NCBI GenBank assembly: GCA_947179265.1
Contig: CAMXBB010000007.1
Span: 1 to 19,347, forward strand
Reading direction: 5' to 3'
Length of the DNA: 19,347 nt
Origin: an uncultured Bacillota bacterium
Lineage (GTDB): Bacteria; Bacillota_I; Bacilli_A; RF39; UBA660
Shown piece after piece: positions 1 through 7,715 of this stretch. The notes under the pieces were generated by a model. The model was not told the origin of the DNA. It searched no databases and saw only the letters and a list, made by a program, of their open reading frames with translations. The stretch's first letter is position 1, and each line of letters starts with the position of its first letter. The translations under genes were made by a program, and so were the position numbers.

Positions 1-873
1 TCGTTACAGCGTATATATAAATGGTTATTTCCAATGTATATAATACTTAATTGTTGGCTGTTATAGCTTTTAATATTTGGTAATGGTTATGATGGTAGTA
101 GAGCTTGGATTGATTTAAAATTCTTTACTATTCAACCAAGTGAATTTATGAAGATAACTTTAATAATTCTTTTATCCTTGAATGCAAGTCATAGTGATAA
201 TTTTATAAAGAATGGTTTTATCCTTACTTTAATACCTAGCATTTTAACATTTTTAGAACCTGATACAGGGAATGTAATATTCTATGTGGTAATATATCTT
301 TCTATTATATTCTATCGTTTGAAAAGCTTTAAATACTTAATTAAAGTATCGGGTTTGATAGGTGTTATTGGAACAATCTTTTTATTGTTATATTTTTTTA
401 ATCAAAATCTGTTTATATCAATATTTGGAAGCAGTTTCTTTTATAGAATGGATCGTATAACTGGACTTTTTACTTCATCATATCAATTAGATATGGCACT
501 TATTAATATGGGTAGTGGTGGAATATTGGGATTTAATAATGTTTATGGAATACCAGAAGCTACTACTGATTTTGCTTTTTCTTTATTGGTATCCCTAACT
601 GGTTATGTTGGTGCAATAATATATATTATGGTAAATATATATTTTATAAATACATTGATAGATAATGTTAGAGATAGTGATAATATTATAGTTGAATATA
701 TGACATTCAGCTTTATGATAATGTATTTGATTCAAACAAGTATTCACATCTATATGAATATTGGTTTATTTCCCATAACGGGAATTACGCTTCCCTTTAT
801 ATCATATGGAGGATCAAGCCTTATAACTTATTTTATAATGGTTGGTTTAATTAGTAATAAGGATAATAATTAG
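1..873 (+). pseudogene. RodA/FtsW-family (SEDS) peptidoglycan polymerase, C-terminal part with in-frame TAG
   Basis: SEDS proteins are multi-pass membrane glycan polymerases that polymerise lipid II during elongation, division or sporulation. Frame 1 is open from the window edge and shows family motifs: GSRAWIDL, FTIQPSEFMKI, EPDTGN (cf. the conserved PD of RodA), NMGSGGILG and the C-terminal block PITGITLPFISYGGSS. A TAG at 64-66 interrupts this frame. The residues before it (LFPMYIILNCWLL) and after it (LLIFGNGYDG) read as one continuous family sequence, so this looks like a nonsense mutation or a sequence error near a contig end. The only start codon after the TAG is ATG at 148. It lies inside a conserved motif and has no good ribosome site, so a functional 241-residue product is doubtful. 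The motifs lean to RodA/SpoVE; I cannot separate the subfamilies. The 3' end overlaps the convergent small gene by 23 bases. Confidence 0.82.
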
Positions 874-1048
874 GATAATAGTTAGGATAGTAATTGTTAT
901 AGTATGGATATGGATTTACATATACTGGTCTTGGACGACTTGCGCCAACAACAGCAGCACCTCCAAGTCCCCCTAGTAAGAAGGGAACTAAGAATCCACC
1001 AAATCTGTCATCATATGAATTATGTCCACGATAATAATTTGGATACAT
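851..1048 (-). CDS. Tyr/Pro/Asn-rich small protein, possibly spore-coat or envelope associated
   Basis: A 65-residue protein. It has a short polar start (MYPNYYRGH), a Gly-rich hydrophobic middle (about residues 17-36, FGGFLVPFLLGGLGG) and a Tyr/Pro/Asn tail of NYYP-type units; 16 of 65 residues are Tyr. AAAGGAG sits at normal distance before the ATG, and a promoter-like pair lies just upstream, so it is very likely expressed. Small proteins of this composition are common in spore-forming Firmicutes and some are coat proteins, but I recognise no named family and the role is inferred only from composition. Its 3' end overlaps the 3' end of the convergent SEDS gene. The repeated NYYP tail codons could expand or contract. 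Confidence 0.72.
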   Translation of the reverse strand: MYPNYYRGHNSYDDRFGGFLVPFLLGGLGGAAVVGASRPRPVYVNPYPYYNNYYPNYYPNYYPYY

Positions 1049-1069
1049 AAAAAAACTCCTTTCTAGAGT

Positions 1070-1098
1070 ATTCTATGAAAGAAGTTTTAGTTTGTGAA
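1070..1098 (-). promoter_or_regulatory. Promoter of the Tyr-rich small protein
   Basis: Read on the minus strand: -35 TTCACA (plus 1093-1098), 17-base spacer, -10 TAGAAT (plus 1070-1075). The -35 box lies within the last codons of the metallophosphoesterase gene, so the small gene can be transcribed separately from the upstream pair. Confidence 0.45.
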
Positions 1099-2022
1099 GA
1101 AACGATATAGGTTGATACTAGGTTTGTTTAGAAATCTAAATTTAAGCGTTGAAGTTCCAATACCACCAGAGATGTATAAGTCTGCATCATCAACTTTATA
1201 GTGATCATCATAATATTTTTTTGAACCTTCTGGTGTATAAAGAGCACCTACTAGGGGAAATCTTATTTGACCTAAATGAGAATGACCTGATAAGACTAAA
1301 TTAAATTTGTAATTTTTGAATTCATCAATTTGATCTGGTTCATGTGCAAGTACGATTGTGTATACATCTTCATTCAAATCATTTAAATATGAAAATGCGT
1401 TAGCGTAATCTGGTGTACCTTTTGTTAGATCATCTAATCCTACAAAAATGATTGGTTTCTTACTATTAGCATATACAAATTCGTATTTGTTATCAAGAAT
1501 ATTCCATCCTAAATCACTCATTATTGTATCAAAGTAATCGTTTTCATAGTCGTGATTACCTTTAACTGCAAATATTTCAATATTGGCATCAAGTCTTTTT
1601 AATTGCTTTTGAATCTTATTTATATCAGAATCACTTAGTTCAACGCCGTGCTCTACCAAGTCACCAGTAAATACAATAATATCAGGCTTCTCTTGATTAA
1701 TTCTATTTACTATTCTTTTTAATTCAGATTCATATATAGTACTTCCATAGTGTAAATCAGAAAAATGAACAATCTTTAAGCCATCGTAATCGGTAGCTAG
1801 ATTAGTTGTATTTATTGCATATTCTTTAACGATTAGTCCCGAAGTAGAAATAAATCTAGACCATAATAGAAGAATTATGCCGACAATAAATAGAGAAACT
1901 ATTATTATTTTTAACTTTGATTTGGGTTTATTCTCTTTTTCTTCGAATTCTTCAGGATTCTCTTCTTTAATTATTTCATCATCTTCTATTATTACTTTTT
2001 TATTCTTTTTATTTTTTTTCAT
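1087..2022 (-). CDS. Membrane-anchored metallophosphoesterase (calcineurin-like, YkuE/LpxG-type)
   Basis: A 311-residue protein with a charged Lys/Glu-rich cytoplasmic N-terminus (1-36), one membrane helix (about 37-55) and an extracytoplasmic calcineurin-like domain. All five metal-binding blocks are visible: D89 and H91 in FSDLHYGS, GD at 120-121, GNHD at 155-158, H227 in LAHEPD, and GHSH at 246-249. Relatives include YkuE of Bacillus and the UDP-2,3-diacylglucosamine hydrolase-like group. Related Gram-positive enzymes act on phospho-diesters at the membrane; the substrate here is unknown. The start is set by AAGGTGAT before the ATG at 2022. The gene follows the CPBP protease gene by 12 bases, and that gap holds the ribosome site, so the two are co-transcribed. 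No key residue is missing. Confidence 0.88.
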   Translation of the reverse strand: MKKNKKNKKVIIEDDEIIKEENPEEFEEKENKPKSKLKIIIVSLFIVGIILLLWSRFISTSGLIVKEYAINTTNLATDYDGLKIVHFSDLHYGSTIYESELKRIVNRINQEKPDIIVFTGDLVEHGVELSDSDINKIQKQLKRLDANIEIFAVKGNHDYENDYFDTIMSDLGWNILDNKYEFVYANSKKPIIFVGLDDLTKGTPDYANAFSYLNDLNEDVYTIVLAHEPDQIDEFKNYKFNLVLSGHSHLGQIRFPLVGALYTPEGSKKYYDDHYKVDDADLYISGGIGTSTLKFRFLNKPSINLYRFFTN

Positions 2023-2034
2023 ATAATCACCTTA

Positions 2035-2676
2035 TTAAAATAATATTATCATAACATTTATTAAATTATTGATAATATGTATTATTATTGACATTAATAT
2101 GTTGTTTGTTTTGTAAAAAGGATAGGTGAAACTAATACTTAGCAGTAGATATGATATTAAATATAGATAAGCCAAGGGATTACTTTCAGGATATATATGA
2201 ATTAATGTAAACATTATTGTTATGATAAAGAAGTTTAAAAGTCTTCTTTTTTTATTGTGTTTAAATGGTAATTTAAATATCAGTTCTTCTGTAATTGGTG
2301 CAAGAATTATTAAATGTAGTGACATAAGGATTATAGATGACTTTAATTCTTGTGTAGCCATTACTTGATTACCAGCTTCGCTTCCAATGAAGTTTAATAG
2401 TATAGCATTTAATATATATACAGATATTATGCACAAAGTCGATACTGGTATAATTGCTTTGTAATTTTCTTTAAAATCTTTAAGTAGATTTTTTAAATCA
2501 TCTAATATATCTTTTTTAAAACATTTTACTAATAGTATAACCATTGCTCCATATGATAATACATAAGAACTAACTAAATAAGGGGAGAATTCTTGAGCAA
2601 TTCCTAAAAATAATGCATTGATACAATATAGTAAGATAGCTAGTCCGATTGATTTAAATATATTTTCTTTTTCCAT
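2035..2676 (-). CDS. CPBP-family intramembrane metalloprotease (CAAX/Abi type)
   Basis: A 213-residue polytopic membrane protein with about six hydrophobic segments. CPBP motifs are in the right order: EE pair at 130-131 (APITEELIFK), FTLIH with H160, and HIINN with H200 and N204. The usual EExxxR has Lys in place of Arg (K135), a mild deviation. Bacterial members are putative glutamyl intramembrane proteases involved in peptide or bacteriocin processing, immunity or signal cleavage; the substrate cannot be read from sequence. I chose the ATG at 2676 rather than a longer frame because AGGTGAT precedes it and the extension is not hydrophobic family sequence. The gene is divergent from the pilus operon, 136 bases away. 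A TGG-TAAAAT extended -10 (plus 2696-2701) is a possible promoter but would leave a very short leader. Confidence 0.82.
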   Translation of the reverse strand: MEKENIFKSIGLAILLYCINALFLGIAQEFSPYLVSSYVLSYGAMVILLVKCFKKDILDDLKNLLKDFKENYKAIIPVSTLCIISVYILNAILLNFIGSEAGNQVMATQELKSSIILMSLHLIILAPITEELIFKLPFKHNKKRRLLNFFIITIMFTLIHIYPESNPLAYLYLISYLLLSISFTYPFYKTNNILMSIIIHIINNLINVMIILF

Positions 2677-2723
2677 CTGTAAATCACCTACATATATTTT
2701 ACCATATCTAATCTTTATTTTAT

Positions 2724-2751
2724 TTGAAATTGATTTTATTTGTGCTATAAT
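2724..2751 (+). promoter_or_regulatory. Promoter of the first pilus operon
   Basis: TTGAAA (2724-2729), 16-base spacer, TGC-TATAAT (extended -10, hexamer 2746-2751). It lies 62 bases before the first CpaB-like start codon. Confidence 0.7.
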
Positions 2752-2812
2752 TGTCATAGTAGAGGGTTTGTTTAGAAAACACTTATATCCGAATATAAAA
2801 GAGGGTGGCATA

Positions 2813-3607
2813 ATGGCTAAAGGAAAGTCAAATAAAAAATCAGCAATTATGAGATTGATTGGTAATAAAAATACCGTAACTATCGGTGGTTTATTAGCAT
2901 GCATACTTACTTTAATTATAGGTTATAACTATCGTGTTGGAATTGCAATTGAGCCAGTATCAGTTCCATATGCAAAGGTCGATATACCAGCAAGATCATT
3001 GATAAAAAATGAGATGGTTGGAAAATTAAAGATTGCTAATACTTATGTAAATCAATCAACAAATCTAATTACTCAAGAGAGTCAAGTTGTTAATAAATAT
3101 GCATCATATAAGACTAATATTCCTAAGGGAAGTTTGTTTTATAAGGAAACTATAAAAGAAGCAGATGAAATGCCTGATTCAGCTTTTGCTAATATTCCTG
3201 ACGGTTATACAATATTTAGTTTAAGCGTTGATGAGAAATCTACATTTTCGAACTCAATTAGAGCTGGACAATATATTGATTTATATATGTCAACTAAAAG
3301 CGATGTTGAAATGAATAAGATTATCTATGCATGTTTAATTCAATCAATAAGAGTGTTAGCTGTTAAAGATAACAGAGGAAACAATATCTTGAGAAATTCT
3401 TTGGCTTATGGAAAACCAACAAAATTATTATTTGCTGTTGAAAACGAAATGTATAAATTGCTTATGAGAGCAGAATTAGTTGGAGGTATTAAGCTAACTC
3501 CTATCTTAAGAAATGGTAAGTATACTGAAGAAGCAAATGAAACAACGGTTAAGAGTAGTATCCTTATAGATTATATTAATTCTCAAGTTAGAGAAATGGG
3601 AGAGTAG
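2813..3607 (+). CDS. CpaB/RcpC-like SAF-domain pilus assembly protein, copy 1
   Basis: A 264-residue protein: basic N-terminus (KGKSNKKS), one membrane helix (about 21-40), then an external region starting EPVSVPYAKVDIPARSLI, the typical opening of a SAF-type domain in CpaB/RcpC. A second conserved stretch reads NIPDGYTIFSLSVDEKS, followed by GQYIDLY and IQSIRV. CpaB in Gram-negative Tad systems works beside the secretin; with no outer membrane here, a role in the wall or at the base of the pilus is an inference. The start is ATG 2813, after GAGGGTGG. First gene of a five-gene operon, and a clear tandem paralogue of the next gene. The family call rests on domain layout and on the ATPase and TadB/C neighbours. 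Confidence 0.8.
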   Translation: MAKGKSNKKSAIMRLIGNKNTVTIGGLLACILTLIIGYNYRVGIAIEPVSVPYAKVDIPARSLIKNEMVGKLKIANTYVNQSTNLITQESQVVNKYASYKTNIPKGSLFYKETIKEADEMPDSAFANIPDGYTIFSLSVDEKSTFSNSIRAGQYIDLYMSTKSDVEMNKIIYACLIQSIRVLAVKDNRGNNILRNSLAYGKPTKLLFAVENEMYKLLMRAELVGGIKLTPILRNGKYTEEANETTVKSSILIDYINSQVREMGE

Positions 3608-3615
3608 GTAGTTAT

Positions 3616-4404
3616 ATGAATGTAGATAACATTAAGGTAAATATAAGTCGTATACTAAAGAATCAAAATACTTTAACGTTCGTATTGGTTATTGGTTTAA
3701 TCATAGTGGTATACTTCGTATATTCAGGATTGGTTAATAGAGCAGTACAACCCGTATCATTACCATATTCAACTGCTTTGTTAAAAGAAAAACAAGCAAT
3801 AAGTAATGATGCGATAAGTTTAGTTAAAGTTAGTGGCTCTTTTTTAACAGTTGCTGGAAGTAATATTATTCAAAATAGAGGGCAATTGATGGAAAAATAT
3901 GTTAATCTTGGCTATCAAATTCCAGTAAATAGCTTTTTTTATAAGGAAGCAATAACTACAATTGAAGAAACAAACAAAACTGGATTCGAAGATATGCCAG
4001 ATGGATATACACCATTTAGCTTGGCAGTTGATTTCGATTCTACATATGGATGTTCAATAATGCCTGGAAATTATATTGATATATTTTTTAAAGCAAAGAT
4101 TGATAATAAATTAGTATATGAGTTGTTTATTAAAAGTATTCGTGTAGAGCAAGTTGTTGATAAAGATGGAAATAATGTGTTTACAAATACTGATGATGAC
4201 AAACAACCACAACCAAAAGCTTTAATTTTTACTGTTCCAACAGAATATAAGGAACTATTAGAAAAAGCAATGATGATTTCTGGAGTTAGTTTATATCCAG
4301 TACCAAGAAATGCTGGTTATTCTGAAAACCCTGGAAATACAGAACTAGCAAGTGAACCTATAAGAGATTTCATCATTACTCAATCAAGGGAGATAACAAA
4401 TTAA
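3616..4404 (+). CDS. CpaB/RcpC-like SAF-domain pilus assembly protein, copy 2
   Basis: A 262-residue protein with the same plan as the gene before it: short N-terminus, one membrane helix (about 19-38) and an external part beginning VQPVSLPYSTALL. Shared blocks with copy 1 include PVS-x-PY after the helix, the DGYT-x-FSL-x-VD motif, G-x-YID, SIRV and DGNN/RGNN. The two diverge strongly elsewhere, and here the SAF-like segment lacks the V-x-IP-x-R-x-LI pattern of copy 1. This suggests specialised rather than redundant roles, perhaps as a heteromer. The ribosome site (GGAGAGTAGG) overlaps the stop of copy 1, eight bases before this start, so translation is likely coupled. Ends 15 bases before the ATPase gene. 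Confidence 0.76.
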   Translation: MNVDNIKVNISRILKNQNTLTFVLVIGLIIVVYFVYSGLVNRAVQPVSLPYSTALLKEKQAISNDAISLVKVSGSFLTVAGSNIIQNRGQLMEKYVNLGYQIPVNSFFYKEAITTIEETNKTGFEDMPDGYTPFSLAVDFDSTYGCSIMPGNYIDIFFKAKIDNKLVYELFIKSIRVEQVVDKDGNNVFTNTDDDKQPQPKALIFTVPTEYKELLEKAMMISGVSLYPVPRNAGYSENPGNTELASEPIRDFIITQSREITN

Positions 4405-4419
4405 TAAGGGGAGATAAGC

Positions 4420-5892
4420 ATGCTAAATTCAATATTTGATCAAATGGACTTTGGTCCATTGCAAGAATTTTTAGAAGAAGATGATATTACCGATATTTCC
4501 TACAGTAATGGAGGACAAGTATGGTTAAAAACTTTATCTAAAGGTATCTATCAAGTAAATAGACCAGATATTAATAATACGTTTATGGATCGTTTAGCTT
4601 TTCAATGTTCGAATGTTATGGGTAAAACTTTCAATGCTGCTCAACCATTCTTGGATGCTGAATCTGCTGAGTTACGTATGAACTTCGTACATGAATCTAT
4701 AGCAACAAATGGAATAGCATGTCTTATTCGTAAAACTCCTGCTAAGATTCGTCTTAATAAAGAAAAATTAATAGATGAACAATATGTTACAGCACAAATA
4801 CATGACTTCTTACTTAAATGTATTGAAGGACATTGTAATATAATAGTTGCTGGAGAAACTGGTTCTGGTAAAACTGAGCTCGTTAAATATCTAGCTTCTA
4901 AAACTAAAGAGGATGAAAAATTAATAACTATCGAGGATACTTTAGAGTTGCACTTAGATAAGATATTCCCAACAAGGGATATCGTTGCTATGAAGACAAA
5001 CAATATTGCTTCTTATACTGAAGCCTTAGTAGCATGCATGAGACAAAACCCAATTTGGATTCTTCTTGCCGAGGTTCGTTCTGCTGAAGCTGTATTAGCA
5101 GTAAGAAACTCTATATCTTCAGGACACCATATCTTATCAACAATCCATGCTGATAGAGCAGCTTCTATTCCGTTACGTATGTATTCGCTACTAGAATCAA
5201 GTCAAGACACTGAACAATTTTTGGGAACAATTCATAGATATGTACAAATTGGTATATATGTAAAAGGATATTTTTCTAAAAGACTTAATAGATTTCAACG
5301 TGAAATCATCGAAGTATGTGAATTCTATGTTGATGATGATAATGTACCTAGAAGTAATTTACTTTATCAAAAAAGTTTAGATGGTAGAGTTACTCTACAT
5401 AATCCAACTCATTATCTATTGGATTATATTGCTATAGGAAATGTCAATCTACCAGAGGATACTTTTGGTTTAGGACCATCAAATGAAGGATTTGATGATA
5501 CTTCTAAAGTTGATTTACCAAAAGAAGAACCTGTGAAACCGACAAATACTGAAGACCCATTTGCTATGAATGAGAATCCAGCAAGTGATGAACAAATTGC
5601 AAATGCCGTAGAAGAAGCTAAAGCTATAGAAAATCAAACTTCTGCAGAAAATCAAGCTGTACAACCAGTACAAGCAGCACAACAACAAGCTGTGCCAGTA
5701 GCAAATGTAGGGCAACCTGTACAACCTCAAGTAGTGCAACCTGTTTCGCAACCAACACAGGTAGTTCATCCAGTACAAGCTGTACAACAAATACCTCAAG
5801 TACAAGCTCAAGCACAAGTTGTACAACCAGTACAACAACCAGTTGCAACACCCGTAGCACCTAATAATGCTACACCAGATGCAGTTGCTTAA
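4420..5892 (+). CDS. CpaF/TadA-type pilus secretion ATPase with Q/V/P-rich C-terminal tail
   Basis: Hexameric secretion ATPase that powers pilin assembly from the cytoplasmic face. Seen: N-terminal domain (about 1-125), Walker A GETGSGKT (145-152), Asp box ITIEDTLEL (169-177), Walker B WILLAEVR (213-220) and His box STIHA (240-244). Walker B usually reads GEVRG; here it is AEVRS, but the catalytic Glu is kept. The conserved domain ends near residue 345. The last ~140 residues are unlike usual CpaF: an acidic linker (about 355-410) followed by about 80 residues made almost only of Q, V, P and A (QAVQPVQ, PVQPQ and similar). The tail is in frame and ends with a normal TAA before the next ribosome site, so it is part of the protein. 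GGGGAG precedes the ATG. Confidence 0.93.
   Translation: MLNSIFDQMDFGPLQEFLEEDDITDISYSNGGQVWLKTLSKGIYQVNRPDINNTFMDRLAFQCSNVMGKTFNAAQPFLDAESAELRMNFVHESIATNGIACLIRKTPAKIRLNKEKLIDEQYVTAQIHDFLLKCIEGHCNIIVAGETGSGKTELVKYLASKTKEDEKLITIEDTLELHLDKIFPTRDIVAMKTNNIASYTEALVACMRQNPIWILLAEVRSAEAVLAVRNSISSGHHILSTIHADRAASIPLRMYSLLESSQDTEQFLGTIHRYVQIGIYVKGYFSKRLNRFQREIIEVCEFYVDDDNVPRSNLLYQKSLDGRVTLHNPTHYLLDYIAIGNVNLPEDTFGLGPSNEGFDDTSKVDLPKEEPVKPTNTEDPFAMNENPASDEQIANAVEEAKAIENQTSAENQAVQPVQAAQQQAVPVANVGQPVQPQVVQPVSQPTQVVHPVQAVQQIPQVQAQAQVVQPVQQPVATPVAPNNATPDAVA
5654..5871 (+). repeat. Degenerate coding repeat (GTACAACC/CAAGTA units) in ATPase tail
   Basis: Many imperfect copies of CAACCTGTACAACC and CAAGTACAAGC-like units encode PVQ and QPV steps. 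They are in frame, irregular in spacing and AT/C-biased relative to the rest of the gene. This is low-complexity coding sequence, not a CRISPR array or an intergenic repeat. Confidence 0.7.
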
Positions 5893-5918
5893 AAAAATAT
5901 AAGAAAGAAGGATGCTAA

Positions 5919-6812
5919 ATGGAACTAGTTATAATGTTAGTTATCGCTATATTTGTAATGAGTTATCGCCAACAAAATGGTGAAAGTGTTTATAAGTTTA
6001 TAGCTGAAACTGTAAAAAATGTTTATAACAAGTATGCTCCATATAGTTTTGCAGTTGTTAGAGAGAAGTGTAAAGATTTGGGACAGGATTATTCTGTTAA
6101 GGATTATGCTACACAAGTTATTCTAATCGGCGGAGGAGCAGCATTAGTTGGATATTTTTACTTTTATAGTATAATGTATGCTATTCTTTATTGTGTAATA
6201 GCAATAATGTTTATTCCATATTTAGCATATCTTCGTTGTAATCGTATCTATTCAGAGTTTATCTTTGAAGAAATACAAGTTTATACGTCTAATGTTATCA
6301 ACGAATTTAATACAACTCAGGCTTTCGTAAAAGCTTTAGAGGGTGTTAGAGATTCAGGAATCTTAGAGGATCCAGTATTAAGTGATGTAAAAACCGTTAT
6401 CAATATGTCTTATTCAAATGGTACCATTGATGAAGCTGTAGAGTGGTTCAATGCTAAGTATCCATATTATATGGTTAAAAACATGCATCAATTATTCTTA
6501 CAAATCACTAAAGAAGGTGCTAAAGATACTGGTGAATCATTGGAAAATATGATGTTGGATATCGACCTTCTAGTTGAGGGAGTATATAGAGATAAAATGG
6601 ATAGAGAAGGATCTCATAAGAAGTTCTTAGGATTCGGTATTGCTCTTTATTTCTTAGCTATTTTAACTCAAGCTTTATTGGGTGAAGATAATTATAAGAA
6701 AATGTTGAGCCAGATTATCGTCCAGGTATTATTAAATGCCGTAGCAATTATTAATTCTTATTTCATCATAAGTGGTGAAAAGTTCTATAATGAAGATACG
6801 GGGGTTGAGTAG
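5919..6812 (+). CDS. TadB-like pilus assembly membrane protein (T2SF domain)
   Basis: A 297-residue inner-membrane platform protein. Hydrophobic segments fall at about 2-15, 66-105 (two helices), 237-254 and 266-284. Between them is a cytoplasmic helical T2SF-like domain with the pattern E-x-NAL/ALEGVRDSG...AVEWF...LFLQITKEGAKDTGESLENM. This matches the usual TadB plan (paired helices, cytoplasmic domain, paired C-terminal helices) and the gene directly follows the ATPase. TadB and TadC together are thought to convert ATPase motion into pilin insertion. AAGGA lies before the ATG. The stop is one base before the next start, so TadB and TadC are translationally coupled. Confidence 0.84.
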   Translation: MELVIMLVIAIFVMSYRQQNGESVYKFIAETVKNVYNKYAPYSFAVVREKCKDLGQDYSVKDYATQVILIGGGAALVGYFYFYSIMYAILYCVIAIMFIPYLAYLRCNRIYSEFIFEEIQVYTSNVINEFNTTQAFVKALEGVRDSGILEDPVLSDVKTVINMSYSNGTIDEAVEWFNAKYPYYMVKNMHQLFLQITKEGAKDTGESLENMMLDIDLLVEGVYRDKMDREGSHKKFLGFGIALYFLAILTQALLGEDNYKKMLSQIIVQVLLNAVAIINSYFIISGEKFYNEDTGVE

Positions 6813-6813
6813 T

Positions 6814-7602
6814 ATGTATGTTGAAATCTTAGTATTAGCTATTATAATATTATTTGTAATGCAATATATCGGTGGATTTAGTATTAATACTTTCGTTGAA
6901 GATAATGCAACATACTTTAAACGTCTTCAAGAGGATGATTTTGAATTCTATGCGAAAGCCCGTTATGGTGATGCTATTGATATGGAAAAGTTATTCAATA
7001 GCCGTTTAAAACAAGCTTTGCTTATTGGACTTGTTGTAGGATTTATGATGATAAGTTCATTTAGTGGAGCTACATTACTTTTGATATTTGCAGTTATGTT
7101 AGGAGCTTTTAAACTTCCTTATATGCAATTAAAACAATATTATAAAAGTCATCTACATTTGATAGATACTCAATTACCTTATTATCTAAAAAACTTGGAG
7201 ATTTTGATACAACACTATACGGTACCAGTTGCTTTAGGTAAATCAGTAGGAGATGCACCAGAAATCTTCCAAGAAGGTCTAAGAGATATGATTGAAAAGA
7301 TTAATGCTGGAGATTCTAGTATTAATCCATATATGGAGTTTGCTAAAGAATATCCGGTACGTGATAGTATGCGTATGATGCGTTTATTATATCGTCTAGG
7401 ATTAGGTAAGCAAGAGCGAAAACAAGAACAATTATTAACTTTCTCTAAAACGGTTTCATCGCTTCAACAAAAGGCAAGAGAAGCTAGATACAAATCAAGA
7501 TTAGAGAAGATGGAAAGTAAGACCATGCGTATGTTAGTATGTACTGGTGTAGGAGTTATGATGTTACTTGTACTATCTATCTTGCAAACATTCAGTATGT
7601 AA
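6814..7602 (+). CDS. TadC-like pilus assembly membrane protein (T2SF domain)
   Basis: A 262-residue partner of the TadB-like protein. Helices lie at about 3-20, 67-100 (two) and 238-257. The cytoplasmic part contains LPYYLKNLEILIQHYTVPVAL, GLRDMIEKINAG, MRMMRLLYRLGLGKQE and a coiled basic stretch (QQKAREARYKSRLEKMESK) typical of TadC before its last helix. The start at ATG 6814 is preferred over an upstream in-frame ATG that would overlap TadB by 41 bases. Last gene of the operon, followed directly by a strong terminator hairpin whose first arm begins in the stop codon. Confidence 0.82.
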   Translation: MYVEILVLAIIILFVMQYIGGFSINTFVEDNATYFKRLQEDDFEFYAKARYGDAIDMEKLFNSRLKQALLIGLVVGFMMISSFSGATLLLIFAVMLGAFKLPYMQLKQYYKSHLHLIDTQLPYYLKNLEILIQHYTVPVALGKSVGDAPEIFQEGLRDMIEKINAGDSSINPYMEFAKEYPVRDSMRMMRLLYRLGLGKQERKQEQLLTFSKTVSSLQQKAREARYKSRLEKMESKTMRMLVCTGVGVMMLLVLSILQTFSM

Positions 7603-7627
7603 AAAGGATAATAATTATCCTTTTTTT
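7601..7627 (+). terminator. Intrinsic terminator after the TadC-like gene
   Basis: Perfect 11-bp inverted repeat AAAAAGGATAA / TTATCCTTTTT (7601-7611, 7615-7625) with a 3-base loop and a T run to 7627. It closes the cpaB-cpaB-cpaF-tadB-tadC transcription unit. Confidence 0.88.
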
Positions 7628-7663
7628 CTTGAAATAAAAATGTAAATCCTGACTTTTTATTTG

Positions 7664-7692
7664 TTGCTTCTACTTTATATTGATAGTATAAT
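7664..7692 (+). promoter_or_regulatory. Promoter of the first TadE-like pseudopilin
   Basis: TTGCTT (7664-7669), 17-base spacer, TATAAT (7687-7692), 24 bases before the start codon. The -35 is weak (3/6) but the -10 is perfect. AAATGTAAA at 7638-7646 sits 26 bases before the -35, resembling the other two minor promoters of the locus. Confidence 0.6.
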
Positions 7693-7715
7693 TTTGTTAG
7701 AATAGGGATGATTTT

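Noticed and set aside
2618..2812. Longer N-terminus for the first CpaB-like protein
   Set aside because: It would overlap the divergent protease gene and span the promoter; ATG 2813 has a good ribosome site and is followed by the expected short basic segment and helix.
2677..2904. Longer N-terminus for the CPBP protease
   Set aside because: The extension would run antisense through the pilus promoter and into the CpaB gene; ATG 2676 has AGGTGAT upstream.
4641..5003. Minus-strand open frame of 120 codons
   Set aside because: It lies wholly within the conserved ATPase core, has no ribosome site and no family features.
5515..5860. Two long Leu/Tyr-rich open frames on the minus strand opposite the ATPase tail
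   Set aside because: They arise from the low-complexity Q/V/P coding repeat read backwards, have no ribosome sites and overlap a secure gene.
5654..5871. Possible CRISPR or direct-repeat array
   Set aside because: The units are irregular, in frame with the ATPase gene and encode a plausible protein tail; there are no uniform repeats or unique spacers.
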